Assembly: GCF_024710845.1 (NCBI RefSeq)
Contig: NZ_JANJTZ010000051.1
Location: 186,001-250,000 of the forward strand
Direction of reading: 5' to 3'
Origin: Mesorhizobium sp.
GTDB taxonomy: Bacteria; Pseudomonadota; Alphaproteobacteria; Rhizobiales; Rhizobiaceae
Length of the DNA stretch: 64,000 nucleotides
Both the position numbers and the translations under genes were made by a program. Each line of letters starts with the position of its first letter. Positions within the stretch are counted from its first letter, which is position 1. The notes under the pieces are model-generated. The model did no database searches and was not told the DNA's origin. It saw only the letters and a list, made by a program, of their open reading frames with translations. Positions 45,552 through 53,955 of this stretch are shown here, one piece after another.

Positions 45552-46544
45552 CTAGGTCGAGATCACCGACCCGACGCCGGCCCGGCGCGCGGCATCGACG
45601 GCAAAGGTGGCGATCGCGGTGTCCTGCGCGCCGGTGCCGGTCAGGTCGCAGATGGTGACCTGGTCGTCGGAGACGCGGCCCTGGGCGGCACCGGTGACGA
45701 TCTGGCCGAGTTCGGGCGGCGTGCCGCGCGTCCAGACGCCAGCCGCGATGGCACTGCGCAGTTCGCCGAGCGCCTCGCACTGGCTGACCCGGTCGCAGAC
45801 ATAGAGATCCGCCGCGGCGAGGGCCGCCGGCTCGATCTCGTTCTTGCCGGCCTGGTCGGACCCCATGGCGGTGACGTGGAGGCCGGGATGCAGCCAGGCC
45901 GCCCTCAGCACCGGATGTTCGGCGGGCGTGGTCGTGACGACGAGCTGGCTGCGTGCGACGAGGCGCGCGGGGTCGGCCTCGCTGCGCGCGGGAATGCCGA
46001 GCGTCCGGGCGATGTCGGCCGCGCAGGCGTCGGCCTTGCCGCGGTCGCGGCCCCAGACCAGCGCCTCGCGGAACGGCCGCACGAGATGTGCCGCTTGGAG
46101 CTGCAGCCGCGCCTGCACGCCGGTGCCGATAACCCCCGCCGTCTCGACCCGCGACGGCGCCAGGTGCCGGGCGGCCACCGCTCCCGCCGCGGCCGTGCGC
46201 ACGTCCGTCAGGTAGCCGTTGTCGAGCAGCAGCGCCTCGACCAGCCCGGTCTTCGCCGAGAACAGGATCATCAGTCCGTTGAGGCTCGGCAGGCCGATCG
46301 CCGGATTGTCGAAGAAGCCGGGACTCACCTTGATGGCGAAGCCGTCGAAGCCTGGGATCCACGCGGTCTTGACGTCGACCTCGCCGTTGGCCTCGGGGAT
46401 CGCCATGGACAGGATCGGTGGCATGACCACCTTGCCGGAGGCCAGCGCCGCGAAGGCGCGCTCGACCACGTCGATCGCGGACAGGTCGATGGTCACGAGC
46501 CCGCGCAGGTTCGCCTCGGTCAGGATCGTGACGTCATGCGCCAT
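45552..46544 (-). CDS. eutC: Ectoine utilisation protein EutC (ornithine cyclodeaminase/mu-crystallin family)
   Basis: 330 residues. NAD-binding region AGVIGTGVQARLQLQAAHLV (about 136-155) and the N-terminal GKVVMPPILSMAI substrate region are typical of the OCD fold. In Sinorhizobium-type ectoine loci eutB and eutC lie together and are suspected to act in converting hydroxyectoine to ectoine. The start overlaps the eutB end by 11 bases. Without the locus it would be called only an OCD-family protein. Confidence 0.87.
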   Translation of the reverse strand: MAHDVTILTEANLRGLVTIDLSAIDVVERAFAALASGKVVMPPILSMAIPEANGEVDVKTAWIPGFDGFAIKVSPGFFDNPAIGLPSLNGLMILFSAKTGLVEALLLDNGYLTDVRTAAAGAVAARHLAPSRVETAGVIGTGVQARLQLQAAHLVRPFREALVWGRDRGKADACAADIARTLGIPARSEADPARLVARSQLVVTTTPAEHPVLRAAWLHPGLHVTAMGSDQAGKNEIEPAALAAADLYVCDRVSQCEALGELRSAIAAGVWTRGTPPELGQIVTGAAQGRVSDDQVTICDLTGTGAQDTAIATFAVDAARRAGVGSVIST

Positions 46545-47541
46545 AGGCTCGCTCCTTCAGTTCGGTGTCGCCAAGCTTCGCCCCGCGGCCGGTGACGATG
46601 TCGGTGAAGGCCGCCATGTCGACATTGCGCCCGGTCAGGATCGTCGCGACCGGACCGCCGGATCGGGGCAGGCGGCCGGACTTGATCGCCGCGATGCCGA
46701 CGACGGCCGCACCTTCGGCCACCATGCGATCCTCGAAATAGAGCGTCTGCATGGCATCGCGGATCTCCTCCTCGGTGACGAGCATGCAGTCGTCGAGGAG
46801 GTCGCGGCAGAGCGAAAAGGTGAGGCGGTTGTCGAGGCCGATGCCGCCGCCGAGCGAGTCGGCGAGGCTCGGTACCTCCTCGACCTCAACCGGATGGCCG
46901 GCGCGGATCGACTCCCGCATGGCGGCGCCCCGGTCCATCGTCACGCCGATCACCCTGATCGAGGGCCTGATCGCCTTGGCGGCGAGCGCCACGCCCGCCG
47001 CGAGCCCGCCGCCGGAGAGGGGCACGAGGATCGCGGCGAGATCCGGCCGGTCCTCCAGCATTTCCAGGCCGATCGTTGCCTGGCCTGCGATCACCAGCGG
47101 ATGGTCGAAGGGCGGGATTTCGGCCAGCCCCTCCTCGTCCGCCATCCGGCCGCTCTCGACCGCGGCGTCGTCCTGGCTGCGCCCGACGATGCGCACCTCG
47201 GCGCCCAGCGCGCGGATGCCCTCGACCTTGGCCTTGGGAACGAGCGAGGACATGCACACGACCGCCCGCAGACCCTTCGCGCGCGCGGCGTAGGCGAGGG
47301 CGCGGCCATGGTTGCCGGTGGAGCAGCAGGTCACCCCGGCGACGTCCGCGGGTAGGGCGGCGACGGCGTTGACCGCGCCGCGCAGCTTGAAGGCCCCGAC
47401 CGGCTGCGTCGTCTCTAGCTTGTAGAGGACCTCGCAGCCGGCGATGCGGCTCACGTGCGGCGACGACACCAGCGGCGTCCGCACGGCGATGCCGGCGATG
47501 GCGCGGCGGGCCGCCAGGACGTCTGCGAGCGACAGGCTCAA
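46534..47541 (-). CDS. eutB: Ectoine utilisation protein EutB (threonine dehydratase-like PLP enzyme)
   Basis: 335 residues from TTG 47541, which overlaps the ehuA stop (TTGA) with GGGAGG upstream. PLP lysine K52 in GAFKLRGAVNAV and the phosphate loop PLSGGGLAAGVALA are present; CCSTGNHGRALAYAA is the typical SxGNHG. Fold type II dehydratase. In the ectoine pathway it is thought to remove the hydroxyl group of hydroxyectoine as a dehydratase partner of EutC. The longer upstream frame is ehuA in another frame. Confidence 0.88.
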   Translation of the reverse strand: MSLSLADVLAARRAIAGIAVRTPLVSSPHVSRIAGCEVLYKLETTQPVGAFKLRGAVNAVAALPADVAGVTCCSTGNHGRALAYAARAKGLRAVVCMSSLVPKAKVEGIRALGAEVRIVGRSQDDAAVESGRMADEEGLAEIPPFDHPLVIAGQATIGLEMLEDRPDLAAILVPLSGGGLAAGVALAAKAIRPSIRVIGVTMDRGAAMRESIRAGHPVEVEEVPSLADSLGGGIGLDNRLTFSLCRDLLDDCMLVTEEEIRDAMQTLYFEDRMVAEGAAVVGIAAIKSGRLPRSGGPVATILTGRNVDMAAFTDIVTGRGAKLGDTELKERAYGA

Positions 47542-48359
47542 ATCGCCTCCCTGACCGCGCTCAGGAACTGCTGGGTGCGTTCGCGTTTCGGATGCCCGAA
47601 CAGCGCGTCCGGCGTACCCTGCTCCTCGATGCGGCCGCCGTAGAAGAAGCAGACGCGGTCGGAGATGTCTTTGGCGAAGCCCATCTGGTGGGTCACCATC
47701 AGCATGGTGAGATTGTGCTCGGCGACCAGCTTGCGGATCACGTTGGTGACCTCGCCGATGACTTCGGGGTCGAGCGCCGAGGTGACCTCGTCGAACAGCA
47801 TCACCTTCGGACGCATCGCCATGGCGCGCGCGATGGCGACGCGCTGCTGCTGGCCCCCCGACAGCCGGGAGGGGTGCTGGTCGCGCTTCTCGGTCATGCC
47901 GACCATCGCCAGCAGTTCCTCGGATCGCTCGCGGGCTTCCTTTTTCGACAGGCCCAGCACGTGGACCGGGCCTTCCATGCAGTTCTCCAGCGCCGTCATG
48001 TGCGGGAACAGGTTGAACTGCTGGAAGCACATGCCGATCTTGGCCCTGATCCGGCGCAGGTGGCGGCTGTCGGCGGGAACGAGGCGGTCGCCGCGGGGCA
48101 TGTGCGTCAGCGGCTCGCCGTCGACATAGATGACGCCGCCATTGATCGTCTCGAGCGTCATCAGCATGCGCAGTACGGTCGTCTTGCCCGACCCCGACGG
48201 GCCGATGACCGAGACCATCTCGCCCTCTGCGACGTCGAGGTCGAGCGAGTCCAGCACCACCAGCGAGCCATAGCTCTTGGTGACCTTGCGAAAACTCACC
48301 ATCGGCACGGCGTCACCCTCGAGCCGGAGGGGGAAACCGGAGAGATCCTGCGCGTCCAT
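47538..48359 (-). CDS. ehuA: Ectoine/hydroxyectoine ABC transporter ATP-binding protein EhuA
   Basis: 273 residues from ATG 48359, overlapping the ehuD stop by one base (TGATG). Walker A GPSGSGKTT, Q-loop [11 protein letters not shown], signature [15 protein letters not shown], Walker B VMLFDEVTSALDPEVIG and VTHQMGFAKDISD are complete. It energises import of the osmolyte as carbon and nitrogen source. Confidence 0.93.
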   Translation of the reverse strand: MDAQDLSGFPLRLEGDAVPMVSFRKVTKSYGSLVVLDSLDLDVAEGEMVSVIGPSGSGKTTVLRMLMTLETINGGVIYVDGEPLTHMPRGDRLVPADSRHLRRIRAKIGMCFQQFNLFPHMTALENCMEGPVHVLGLSKKEARERSEELLAMVGMTEKRDQHPSRLSGGQQQRVAIARAMAMRPKVMLFDEVTSALDPEVIGEVTNVIRKLVAEHNLTMLMVTHQMGFAKDISDRVCFFYGGRIEEQGTPDALFGHPKRERTQQFLSAVREAI

Positions 48360-49027
48360 CAGACCATCCCGAGCTTGCGGCGCACCCATGCCTCGAAGAG
48401 GCGGATGCCGGCGGCGGTGGGCAATGAGAGGGCCAGGAAGATGATCCCGACCAGCGTGAACGGTTCGAGGAAGCGATACGTCTCCGAGCCTATCGCATTC
48501 GCGGTGTGCATCAGTTCGGCGACGCCGATGACCGAGAGCATTGGCGTGTCCTTGAAGATGCCGACGAGATAGTTGCCCATGCCGGCGAGCGACGGCGGCA
48601 GCGCCTGCGGCAGGATCACGCGGAAATAGGTGCGCGACGTCGACAGGTTGAGCGAGGTGGCGGCCTCCCACTGGCCTTTCGGCACGCTGTCCAGCCCGCC
48701 GCGATAGACCTCGGACAGGTAGGCGGCGTAGTGCAGGCCGATGGCGATCATGCCGGCCGTCCAGGGCGACAGCCGCAGGCCGAACTGCGGCCCGACATAG
48801 AACACGAAGAAGATCTGCAGCACGAGCGGCGTCGAGCGGATGAACTCGATCGCCTCGCGCACGACCAGCGTCAGGGCCCGCGACGGCGTGCGCTGCGCTA
48901 ATGCGAGTGCGAGGCCGAGCACAACCGCGATGGCGTAGCCGAGGCCCGCGGCCAGAAGCGTATTGCCCGTCGCCGCGATCAGGCGGGGCAGGATGTCCCA
49001 GGTGAAGTCCCAGCGCCAGTCGAACAT
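48359..49027 (-). CDS. ehuD: Ectoine/hydroxyectoine ABC transporter permease EhuD
   Basis: 222 residues with about five membrane spans. Docking loop EAATSLNLSTSRTYFRVILP and the EFIRSTPLVLQIFFVFYVGP block are visible. Heterodimerises with EhuC, which is encoded three bases upstream. The gene order ehuB, ehuC, ehuD, ehuA, eutB, eutC follows the Sinorhizobium arrangement in part. Confidence 0.92.
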   Translation of the reverse strand: MFDWRWDFTWDILPRLIAATGNTLLAAGLGYAIAVVLGLALALAQRTPSRALTLVVREAIEFIRSTPLVLQIFFVFYVGPQFGLRLSPWTAGMIAIGLHYAAYLSEVYRGGLDSVPKGQWEAATSLNLSTSRTYFRVILPQALPPSLAGMGNYLVGIFKDTPMLSVIGVAELMHTANAIGSETYRFLEPFTLVGIIFLALSLPTAAGIRLFEAWVRRKLGMV

Positions 49028-49030
49028 GGA

Positions 49031-49696
49031 TCAGGCCCTCCCGAGCTTGCGCTGCATGGCGCGCTCGAGCCAGCGCATGAACGGGGTGATCATGAACCGG
49101 GCGATGACATAATAGATGATCAGCGCCGTGCCGAAGGTCTCGGCGGAGAGGAACGTGGTGCCGTTGATCTGCTTGACCTGGAACATCAGGTCGGCGACGG
49201 CGATCAGCGCGACCAGCGCCGTGCCCTTGAGGAGTTCGATCAGGAGGTTGCCCCAGCCGGGCAGCATGATCAGGACGGCCTGTGGCAGGATCACCCGGAT
49301 CATCCGCCGGGCGGGCGTCATGTTCAGCGCCAGTGCGGCCTCCCACTGGCCGCGCGGCACCGAGAGGATCGCGCCGCGCACCAGCTCGGCCCCGTAGGCG
49401 CCGAGGTTCATGCCGACCGCCACGAAGCCGGCGGTGAATTTCTCGAGCGTGACGCCGAACAACGGCAGAACGTAGAAGATCCAGTAGAGCTGGACGAGCA
49501 GCGAGGTGCCGCGGAAGATCTCGATGTAGACGGTCGCGATGCCGCGCAGGACAGCGTTCGGCGACAGCCGCATCAGGCCCGTGACCAACGCGATGGCGAT
49601 CGCCAGGACCGACGAGAGCACCGTCAGCAGCACCGTCACAAGCGTGCCGGAGAGGATGCGGTCGCCGTACTGGCCGAGGAATTCGAGATAGGACAT
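49031..49696 (-). CDS. ehuC: Ectoine/hydroxyectoine ABC transporter permease EhuC
   Basis: 221 residues, about five membrane spans. Docking loop EAALALNMTPARRMIRVILP and EIFRGTSLLVQLYWIFYVLP are visible. First permease after the binding-protein gene, with a strong stem-loop in the intervening 119 bases. Confidence 0.92.
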   Translation of the reverse strand: MSYLEFLGQYGDRILSGTLVTVLLTVLSSVLAIAIALVTGLMRLSPNAVLRGIATVYIEIFRGTSLLVQLYWIFYVLPLFGVTLEKFTAGFVAVGMNLGAYGAELVRGAILSVPRGQWEAALALNMTPARRMIRVILPQAVLIMLPGWGNLLIELLKGTALVALIAVADLMFQVKQINGTTFLSAETFGTALIIYYVIARFMITPFMRWLERAMQRKLGRA

Positions 49697-49768
49697 GCTG
49701 CTATGACCTTCCCGTCAGGGCTGTCCGGCGGCAGGCAGGCGCCGCAGCGAGGGCGCCCAGGAAGAGCG

Positions 49769-49804
49769 GCGGGCCGGCTCCGCCTCAGGCGAGAGCCGGC
49801 CCGC
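49769..49804 (-). terminator. Strong stem-loop between ehuB and ehuC (partial terminator or stabiliser)
   Basis: GCGGGCCGGCTC (49769-49780) pairs perfectly with GAGCCGGCCCGC (49793-49804); the 12-base loop can itself form a small CGCCT/AGGCG hairpin. It starts 11 bases after the ehuB stop. There is no U-tract, so full termination is unlikely; partial read-through or 3' protection of ehuB mRNA would give excess binding protein. Confidence 0.7.
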
Positions 49805-49815
49805 GCATCGTTGCG

Positions 49816-50670
49816 TCAGCGGTTGGCGCAGACCCACTCGGTCGTCTTGTCGCCCGGCAGCGAGCCCTTGCCATAGCCGTATTCCGCGACGGCGGCCAGC
49901 ATCTCGTCGGTGCCGATGTATTCCTTCATGGCCGCGTTGAACTTGTCGAGGAAGGCCTGGTCCGCCTTGCGGAAGCCGATGCCGGCCCAGTTGAACGAGG
50001 ACTCGGGCATGGCGGCCGGATCGGTCGCCTCGACCGCACCGCCGGATGCGTCGGCGAGCTGCTTCATGGTGAAGTAGGTGCCGGCGCCCGCGTCCGCGCG
50101 GCCGGCCTTGACGGCGGCCAGGATCTCGGTCGGCCCGGGAACCTGCATGATGCTGGCCTCCGGCACGCCGGCCGCCTTCGCCGCCTCGATGTTCGAGTAT
50201 CCCGCGCCAGTCACCATGATGGCGTTGTTGTCGACGAGGCTCTTGTAGTCGCCGATCTTCTTTGGATTGCCCGGTGCGACGATGAAGCCGTCGCCGACGG
50301 TGGCCATCGGTTCGGAAAAGGCGATGTTCTCACAGCGGCTGGCCAGGATGTTCATGCCGCCGGTGACGATGTCGAACCGGTCGGCGTTGAGGCCGGGGAT
50401 CAGCCCGCCCCACTCGGTCTGCACCGGTTCGATCTTCTCGTAGCCCATCTTCTTCAGGACCGCGATGGTGAAGACGTTGACGAAGCCCTTCGGGCTGCCG
50501 TCGTCGGCGGGGTAGGCGAAGGGGATCTCGTTGGCGAAGCCGATGCGTATCGGCTCGCCCTTGTCGGCCTTCTCGAGCAGCGACTGGGCACCCGCCGAGC
50601 CGGCCGCCGAGGCAAGCGCCAGGGCAGCGAGGCCGAGGGCGGCAACACCCTTCAGAAGGATGGATTTCAT
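49816..50670 (-). CDS. ehuB: Ectoine/hydroxyectoine-binding periplasmic protein EhuB
   Basis: 284 residues from ATG 50670 with AGGAG seven bases upstream. Signal peptide with cleavage after AGAQ region near residue 29. The mature protein has RIGFANEIPFAYPADDGSPK, EWGGLIPGLNADRFDIVTGG and MNILASRCENIAFSEPM, the EhuB-type family-3 arrangement with aromatic and acidic residues near the ligand site. First gene of the minus-strand ehu-eut-doe operon, divergent from doeA, with two palindromic operators between them. Confidence 0.92.
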   Translation of the reverse strand: MKSILLKGVAALGLAALALASAAGSAGAQSLLEKADKGEPIRIGFANEIPFAYPADDGSPKGFVNVFTIAVLKKMGYEKIEPVQTEWGGLIPGLNADRFDIVTGGMNILASRCENIAFSEPMATVGDGFIVAPGNPKKIGDYKSLVDNNAIMVTGAGYSNIEAAKAAGVPEASIMQVPGPTEILAAVKAGRADAGAGTYFTMKQLADASGGAVEATDPAAMPESSFNWAGIGFRKADQAFLDKFNAAMKEYIGTDEMLAAVAEYGYGKGSLPGDKTTEWVCANR

Positions 50671-50707
50671 AGGGTCTCTCCTGTGTTCCACGGTTGTCAT
50701 TTTTCTT

Positions 50708-50723
50708 ATGTTGTGCACAACAT
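50708..50723. promoter_or_regulatory. Perfect 16-base palindrome, candidate GntR operator 1
   Basis: ATGTTGTGCACAACAT reads the same on both strands and has the TTGTnnACAA core expected for FCD-type GntR regulators. It lies 38 bases upstream of the ehuB start, where it could block the ehuB promoter. The core TGTGCACA recurs in the second site at 50806. Confidence 0.75.
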
Positions 50724-50805
50724 CATGAGGCGCACATTTGGTCAACGGGAAATATGCTGCGAATGCGCGATTTTTCGCTTGTCGGCGTCGCCGCGCTGGC
50801 CATAG

Positions 50806-50815
50806 ATGTGCACAT
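50806..50815. promoter_or_regulatory. Palindrome ATGTGCACAT, candidate GntR operator 2
   Basis: A 10-base palindrome sharing the 8-base core TGTGCACA with the 50708-50723 site. It lies 33 bases before the doeA start codon, so one site faces each arm of the divergent promoter region. Confidence 0.65.
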
Positions 50816-50848
50816 ATAGCAAGCGGACTTGCGCCCGAGGAGGACCCC

Positions 50849-52033
50849 ATGCCGGCTGTCGAACTACCCTTCACGCCCAGCGAATATGCGCGCCGGCTGG
50901 GCAAGGTGCGCCGTGCCATGGCGGAGCGCGGCCTCGACGTGCTGTTCGTCGAGGATCCATCGAACATGGCCTGGATCACCGGCTATGACGGCTGGTCCTT
51001 CTACGTCCACCAGGGCGTTATCGTCTTCCACGACGCCGACCCGGTGTGGTGGGGCCGCGGGCAGGACGCCAATGGCGCGGTCCGCACGGTGTGGATGGAG
51101 CGCACGAGCATCGCCGGCTATGCCGACAACTACGTGCAGTCGACGGTGCGCCATCCGATGCAGGACCTCGCCGCGATCCTGCGCGACCGCGGCTATGCCG
51201 GCAAGCGGATCGGGCTCGAGCTCGAGAACTACTACTTCTCCGCCAAGGCCTACCTGGTGCTGCGGCAGGAGCTGCCGAACGCCGAACTCGTCGACGCCAC
51301 GGCGCTGGTCAACTGGCAGCGCGGCGTCAAGTCCGAGGAGGAGATCGCCTTCATGCGCAAGGCGGCGCGGATCTCCGAGAAGATCGTCGACGGCATCGTC
51401 GAGCGCGTCGAGCCGGGCCGCCCCAAGAACGAGGTCGTGGCCGAGATCTACGCCGACGCCATCCGCGGCGTCGGCGACGCGTGGGGCGACTATGCGGCGA
51501 TCGTTCCGCTGCTGCCGTCTGGCACCGATGCCGCCGCGCCCCACCTGACCTGGGACGACCGGCGGTTCCGGACGGGCGAGGCGACCTTCTTCGAGATCGC
51601 GGGCTGCTACCGGCGCTATCACACGCCGTTCTGCCGGACGGTCTTCCTCGGCAAGCCGCCGCAGCACATCCTCGACGCGGAAAAGGCCCTGGTGGAGGGG
51701 CTGGAGGCGGGGCTCGACGCCGCCCGGCCGGGCCGCCCCGCGGGCGACGTGGCGCGCGCGCTGTTCGGCGCGCTGGAGCGGGCCGGGATCCACAAGGACA
51801 GCCGGTGCGGCTATCCGATCGGCATCTCCTATCCGCCGGACTGGGGCGAGCGCACGATCTCGTTCCGCAAGGAGGAGGAAACCATCCTCGAGGCCGGCAT
51901 GACCTTCCATTTCATGCCGGGCCTGTGGATGGAGGACTGGGGTCTGGAGATCACCGAAAGCATCCTGATCCGGGAGACGGGGGCGGCCGAGTGCTTCTGC
52001 GACCGGCCGCGCAAGCTCGTCGTGAAGGACTGA
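50849..52033 (+). CDS. doeA: Ectoine hydrolase DoeA (EutD), M24 peptidase family
   Basis: 394 residues from ATG 50849 with GAGGAGG five bases upstream. The N-terminal creatinase-like domain has the ectoine-hydrolase marker DPSNMAWITGYDGWSFYVHQ, followed by the pita-bread domain (about 160-390; LPSGTDAAAPH, FFEIAGCYRRYHTPFCRTVF). DoeA opens the ectoine ring to N-acetyl-2,4-diaminobutyrate. First gene of the plus-strand arm of the divergent locus; the M20 deacetylase follows nine bases after its stop. Confidence 0.92.
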   Translation: MPAVELPFTPSEYARRLGKVRRAMAERGLDVLFVEDPSNMAWITGYDGWSFYVHQGVIVFHDADPVWWGRGQDANGAVRTVWMERTSIAGYADNYVQSTVRHPMQDLAAILRDRGYAGKRIGLELENYYFSAKAYLVLRQELPNAELVDATALVNWQRGVKSEEEIAFMRKAARISEKIVDGIVERVEPGRPKNEVVAEIYADAIRGVGDAWGDYAAIVPLLPSGTDAAAPHLTWDDRRFRTGEATFFEIAGCYRRYHTPFCRTVFLGKPPQHILDAEKALVEGLEAGLDAARPGRPAGDVARALFGALERAGIHKDSRCGYPIGISYPPDWGERTISFRKEEETILEAGMTFHFMPGLWMEDWGLEITESILIRETGAAECFCDRPRKLVVKD

Positions 52034-52042
52034 GACGACACG

Positions 52043-53206
52043 ATGGACATGCTCGCCCGCACGCAGGAGATCCTCGGCAAGCTCGTCGCCTTCCCGACGG
52101 TGTCGTCGGATAGCAATCTCGAGCTGATCGCCTATGCCGCCGACCTCCTGTCGGATGCCGGTGCGACGCTATCGCTGTCGCGCGACGAGACGGGGACGAA
52201 GGCCAACCTCTTCGCCACGATCGGCCCCCCGGGCGACGGCGGCATCGTTCTCTCCGGGCACACCGACGTCGTGCCGGCGGATCCGGCTGAATGGACGAGC
52301 AACCCGTTCGTGCTGGTCGAGCGCGGCGGGCGTCTCTACGGGCGGGGCACCTGCGACATGAAGGGCTTCATCGCGGCTGCCCTGGCGATGGCGCCGCGCT
52401 TCGCGGCGGCCGGCCTGACGCGGCCGCTGCATTTCGCGCTGACCTATGACGAGGAGATCGGCTGCTTCGGCGCCCGCGCGCTGGTCGATGAACTCGCCCG
52501 GGCGGGCGTGCGTCCGGCGGTCGCGATCGTCGGCGAGCCAACCATGATGGGCGTGATCGAGGGCCACAAGGGATGCTTCGAATACACGACCGAGTTCACC
52601 GGTCTCGAGGGCCACGGTTCCCAACCCGACAAGGGCGTGAACGCCGTGGAATACGCCACGCGCTACGTCATGCGGCTGCTCGATCTCGGCGAAGGGCTGA
52701 AGGCGCGCGCGCCGGCCGGCAGCCGCTTCGACCCCCCGTGGACCACGGTCCAGGTGGGCCGCTTGAGCGGAGGCACGGCGCGCAACGTCATCGCCGGGGC
52801 CTGCGCGGTCGAGTGGGAGATGCGGCCCGTCAGCCAGGTGGATGCCGCCTACGTGAAGAACGGCCTGGCCGACTATGTCGACACCGTCCTGCTGCCCGCC
52901 ATGCGGGCGGTCGCGCCGCAGAGCGGCATCGTCACCCATGTCATCGGCGAGGTGGAAGGGCTGCAGGTGGTCGGCGAGTCCGAGGCGCGCGACATCGTCT
53001 GCGAGCTGACGGGTTGCGACCACGCTGACGTCGTTCCCTTCGGCACCGAGGCCGGCCTGTTCCAGTCGGCCGGCATCTCCTCCGTCATCTGCGGCCCCGG
53101 CTCGATCGCGCAGGCGCACAAGCCGGACGAATTCATCGCCATCGACCAGCTTGCCGCCTGCCTCGAAATGCTCGACAAGCTGAAGCCGAAGCTCGGGGGC
53201 GCTTGA
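52043..53206 (+). CDS. M20-family deacetylase (ArgE type), likely N-acetyl-diaminobutyrate deacetylase
   Basis: 387 residues. Dinuclear zinc pattern of acetylornithine deacetylase: H in LSGHTDVVP, D in GTCDMKGF, catalytic E and metal E in TYDEEIGCFG, D/E in IVGEPTM and the late H in AQAHKPDEF. Acetylornithine and N-acetyl-diaminobutyrate differ by one carbon, so this enzyme probably does the job normally done by DoeB (an aspartoacylase-like enzyme), which is absent from the locus. It could still be a true ArgE. It overlaps the GntR start by one base. Confidence 0.87.
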   Translation: MDMLARTQEILGKLVAFPTVSSDSNLELIAYAADLLSDAGATLSLSRDETGTKANLFATIGPPGDGGIVLSGHTDVVPADPAEWTSNPFVLVERGGRLYGRGTCDMKGFIAAALAMAPRFAAAGLTRPLHFALTYDEEIGCFGARALVDELARAGVRPAVAIVGEPTMMGVIEGHKGCFEYTTEFTGLEGHGSQPDKGVNAVEYATRYVMRLLDLGEGLKARAPAGSRFDPPWTTVQVGRLSGGTARNVIAGACAVEWEMRPVSQVDAAYVKNGLADYVDTVLLPAMRAVAPQSGIVTHVIGEVEGLQVVGESEARDIVCELTGCDHADVVPFGTEAGLFQSAGISSVICGPGSIAQAHKPDEFIAIDQLAACLEMLDKLKPKLGGA

Positions 53207-53955
53207 TGCTGGACAGGACCGACGCGGCCGTCAGGGCCGCAGGGCGAGGGCCGGAGGACGAGGGCGCGCGCGGGCGCTTCGACCGCATCTACCAGGCGCT
53301 GCGGATGCGCATCTGCCTGCTCGACTATGCGCCGGGCGAGCGGCTGCGCGAGGAGGACCTCGCCGAGGAGTTCGGCGTCTCGCGCACGCCGATCCGCCGG
53401 GTCCTCGTCAAGCTCGAGGCCGAGGGGCTGCTGCGGTCGGTCCACGGCGTCGGGACGATCGTCACCGACATCGACGTCGGCGAGCTGGCGCAGGTCTACG
53501 AACTTCGCGTCGAGCTGGCCGAGCTGGTCGGGAAACTCTCTCCTGCGGTCGTCGACGCGCCGATGGTCGAGCGGTTCCGGCAGATCCGCGAGAGCTGCGA
53601 CCAGATGGTCCGCAAGGCAGACCCGCGCGAGTTCGCGCGCATCAACATGGAGTTCTTCCACCTCTTCAACAGCCTGACGACGAACCAGCCGCTGCGGGAA
53701 CTGAGCGAGCGGCTCTACTACCAGACCACGCGGATATGGCTGAAGACGGCATCCCGGCTCAAGGAATACGAGGAGCTTCTCGTCGACGAGTTCATCATCT
53801 TCCAGCGCGAGGTCGCCGACATCACCGAGGCGGTCGAGCAGCGCGATCCGGCCGCCGCCGGCCACATCAGGCGCGCCCACATCGCCATGAGCTTCGCCAG
53901 GATCCGGCGCGCTGCCGACGCGTCTGTCGCGAACGCCGCGCCCACGAGCCTGTAA
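53206..53955 (+). CDS. GntR-family regulator with FCD domain
   Basis: 249 residues from ATG 53206, overlapping the preceding stop (TGATG). N-terminal winged HTH with EEDLAEEFGVSRTPIRRVLV and a C-terminal FCD helical domain (about 100-235; VYELRVELAELVGKL, NMEFFHLFNSL). Unlike EnuR, the MocR-type ectoine regulator of many proteobacteria, it has no aminotransferase domain. It is the last gene of the doeA arm and probably represses both arms through the two TGTGCACA palindromes. Confidence 0.9.
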   Translation: MLDRTDAAVRAAGRGPEDEGARGRFDRIYQALRMRICLLDYAPGERLREEDLAEEFGVSRTPIRRVLVKLEAEGLLRSVHGVGTIVTDIDVGELAQVYELRVELAELVGKLSPAVVDAPMVERFRQIRESCDQMVRKADPREFARINMEFFHLFNSLTTNQPLRELSERLYYQTTRIWLKTASRLKEYEELLVDEFIIFQREVADITEAVEQRDPAAAGHIRRAHIAMSFARIRRAADASVANAAPTSL

